A stretch of DNA of 64,000 nucleotides from positions 1 to 64,000 of the forward strand of contig NZ_JAHQCW010000008.1 of assembly GCF_019042275.1 (NCBI RefSeq). Reading direction: 5' to 3'. Made by a program: the position numbers and the translations under genes. Shown here in pieces: positions 63,009 to 64,000 of the stretch. A model generated the notes under the pieces. It did no database searches, was not told where the DNA came from, and saw only the letters and a list, made by a program, of their open reading frames with translations. Within the stretch, counting starts at the first letter, position 1; each line of letters opens with the position of its first letter. This stretch comes from Diplocloster agilis. GTDB taxonomy: Bacteria; Bacillota; Clostridia; Lachnospirales; Lachnospiraceae.

Positions 63009-63887
63009 TCAGTTCCGCCCGCCGGAAGCGTACTCCCCAGGGCAAATATCCATCACATCCCGCACCGGCTGAATCAACGCCCTCTCATACCGGCACTTCC
63101 ACTGCCGGCCGCGGTCAATCCCCTTCTCGGAAATCCCATCAATCGTCTCGCCACTCTGAACCGGAGCATTATTCTCAAATATATAGATCACAGTATTATA
63201 CGCATGATTTACCACCTGGTTCGGGTCCAGTCCATGGTAATGATACTGAACATCCGGAAGACCCACCGCATAGAGCCCCAGCGTATCCACCACGCAATCC
63301 TCTGACCCATCCACGGTAAAAAACCTGGCGTTCACCCCAAAATATAGGAACCGCAAACCGTCTTTATAAGGATTCTCAAGCAGCTGTTCTCTGGTGAGCA
63401 GTTTCCCGCTGGCCGGGAACCATACCGCCTCGCACTCCGGCAAAAACCCCAGAACTAAGTCCAGCCATCCCGCCAGCATATCGCAGCGTTCCATATAGGG
63501 CAGTCCCGCCGCCAGAAAGTCAGCGAGAACCAGCTCATATCCGCATTTATCCAGAAGCTGCTCTGCTTGCGGACAGTCCCAGAACTGGCTTCTCTGAAAA
63601 GCGTCTATGCGCTCCTGGTCAAATGGCTGATAATCCATCATCATAACCTGCGCCGGCACCTTCTCCCCATCCTTATACTCCACAAGATACCGGAACAGCG
63701 CAAACGAAGTCAACTTCTGATCCGCGTCCGTAACCAGATCCGTCCTGCCGTATCTCTTCTCAAGCTCCCCTTTCAGCGTTTCCGCCAAAGGACGTTCCCC
63801 TTTCTCACGAAATAGCAGATGCATGTAATATACATGGGAAAATTCCGCTTCCTCTTTCGTATTTTGCCGGAATGTTTCTTTTGCCAT
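63009..63887 (-). CDS. DUF4261-containing protein
   Basis: A 292-residue soluble protein. The segments VPAQVMMMDYQPFDQERID, QFWDCPQAEQLLDKC, EAVWFPASGKLLTREQLL and FVDTLGLYAVGLPDVQYHYHG-like motifs near residue 205 match the DUF4261 pattern. Such proteins are found in Clostridia and myxobacteria, function unknown. GGAGAGGCAGG precedes the ATG. Its 3' end abuts the 21-bp array. Confidence 0.8.
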   Translation of the reverse strand: MAKETFRQNTKEEAEFSHVYYMHLLFREKGERPLAETLKGELEKRYGRTDLVTDADQKLTSFALFRYLVEYKDGEKVPAQVMMMDYQPFDQERIDAFQRSQFWDCPQAEQLLDKCGYELVLADFLAAGLPYMERCDMLAGWLDLVLGFLPECEAVWFPASGKLLTREQLLENPYKDGLRFLYFGVNARFFTVDGSEDCVVDTLGLYAVGLPDVQYHYHGLDPNQVVNHAYNTVIYIFENNAPVQSGETIDGISEKGIDRGRQWKCRYERALIQPVRDVMDICPGEYASGGRN

Positions 63888-63918
63888 CCTGCCTCTCCTC
63901 TCTGGCCGGCATCTGCCT

Positions 63919-64000
63919 TCAGCCTAACCGCGCCTCCCACTCTTGCTCTTTAAATCCGACCAATACAAAATCGGAGCCAACAATCAACGGCCGTTTCACT
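63919..64000 (-). CDS. ArsC-family (arsenate-reductase-like) protein, 5' part outside the window
   Basis: Only the last 26 residues are present: KRPLIVGSDFVLVGFKEQEW and EARLG before the stop. The KRP-hydrophobic-VGFKE-EW pattern is the C-terminus of ArsC/Spx-like proteins (YffB group). Upstream sequence is missing, so the exact member cannot be named. Confidence 0.65.
   Translation of the reverse strand, partial: VKRPLIVGSDFVLVGFKEQEWEARLG

Overview
The window looks like a chromosomal stretch from a Gram-positive, endospore-forming member of the Clostridia, most likely Lachnospiraceae. Support comes from a spoIIID-type sporulation regulator, lipoproteins with clean lipoboxes, strong GGAGG ribosome sites, perfect or near-perfect TTGACA-17-TATAAT promoters, several FCD/GntR, LacI and XRE regulators, and a cell-wall-anchored surface protein. 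No tRNA, rRNA or CRISPR array was seen. Most genes lie on the minus strand.

Region by region. (1) 0.2-9.7 kb is catabolic cluster A: a LivKHMGF-type ABC importer, an ATC-hydrolase-family protein, a LacI regulator, an aldo/keto reductase and an L-cysteine desulfidase (CyuA/UPF0597). A perfect promoter overlapping a LacI-type palindrome sits about 400 bp upstream of livK. (2) 10-17 kb holds a GIY-YIG/DUF2075 helicase-like protein, an exported protein followed by a two-component system, an acetyltransferase and two small membrane or exported proteins. (3) 17.2-20.3 kb is a probable phase-variation unit: a serine recombinase, a 102-bp segment bounded by 24-bp inverted repeats that contains one strong promoter pointing away from the next gene, and then a secreted GLUG/FIVAR-repeat surface protein. 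(4) 20.4-21.0 kb is a ParE/RelB toxin-antitoxin pair. (5) 21.4-32.2 kb is catabolic cluster B. It has the same three enzyme families as cluster A (cysteine desulfidase, aldo/keto reductase, ATC-hydrolase family), plus an AbgB-like M20 amidohydrolase, but with a BMP-type nucleoside/heterocycle ABC importer and a GntR/FCD regulator. (6) 32.5-36.6 kb is accessory DNA: a membrane protein, tandem XRE copies, DUF6809, a YhcG-type nuclease and an XRE regulator. (7) 36.7-43.3 kb is housekeeping: guaA, a MATE pump, spoIIID, NADH oxidase and an acetyltransferase. (8) 44.1-48.1 kb is a vanG-like operon: D-Ala-D-Ser-type ligase, VanXY/VanY-like peptidase, NhaC-family antiporter and VanW. (9) 48.5-57 kb holds a YdeI-like protein, a D-aminoacylase, an unknown protein, an AAA/DUF4143 ATPase, an XRE membrane regulator and an unusual LacI regulator fused to an intracellular solute-binding domain. 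(10) 57.3-62.9 kb is the divergent sugar-uptake operon: esterase, RbsB-, RbsA- and two RbsC-like proteins. (11) The right edge has a DUF4261 protein and a truncated ArsC-like gene.

The most notable points are the recombinase-linked invertible promoter captured in the apparent OFF orientation, the twin cysteine-desulfidase/ATC-hydrolase modules served by unrelated ABC importers, the vanG-like operon with an antiporter where a serine racemase would be expected, the LacI/solute-binding fusion, and several dispersed repeats. The repeats include a roughly 370-bp palindrome and a hairpin-Shine-Dalgarno module with a compensatory base-pair change. All functional assignments rest on reading motifs and family resemblance; no database search was run.
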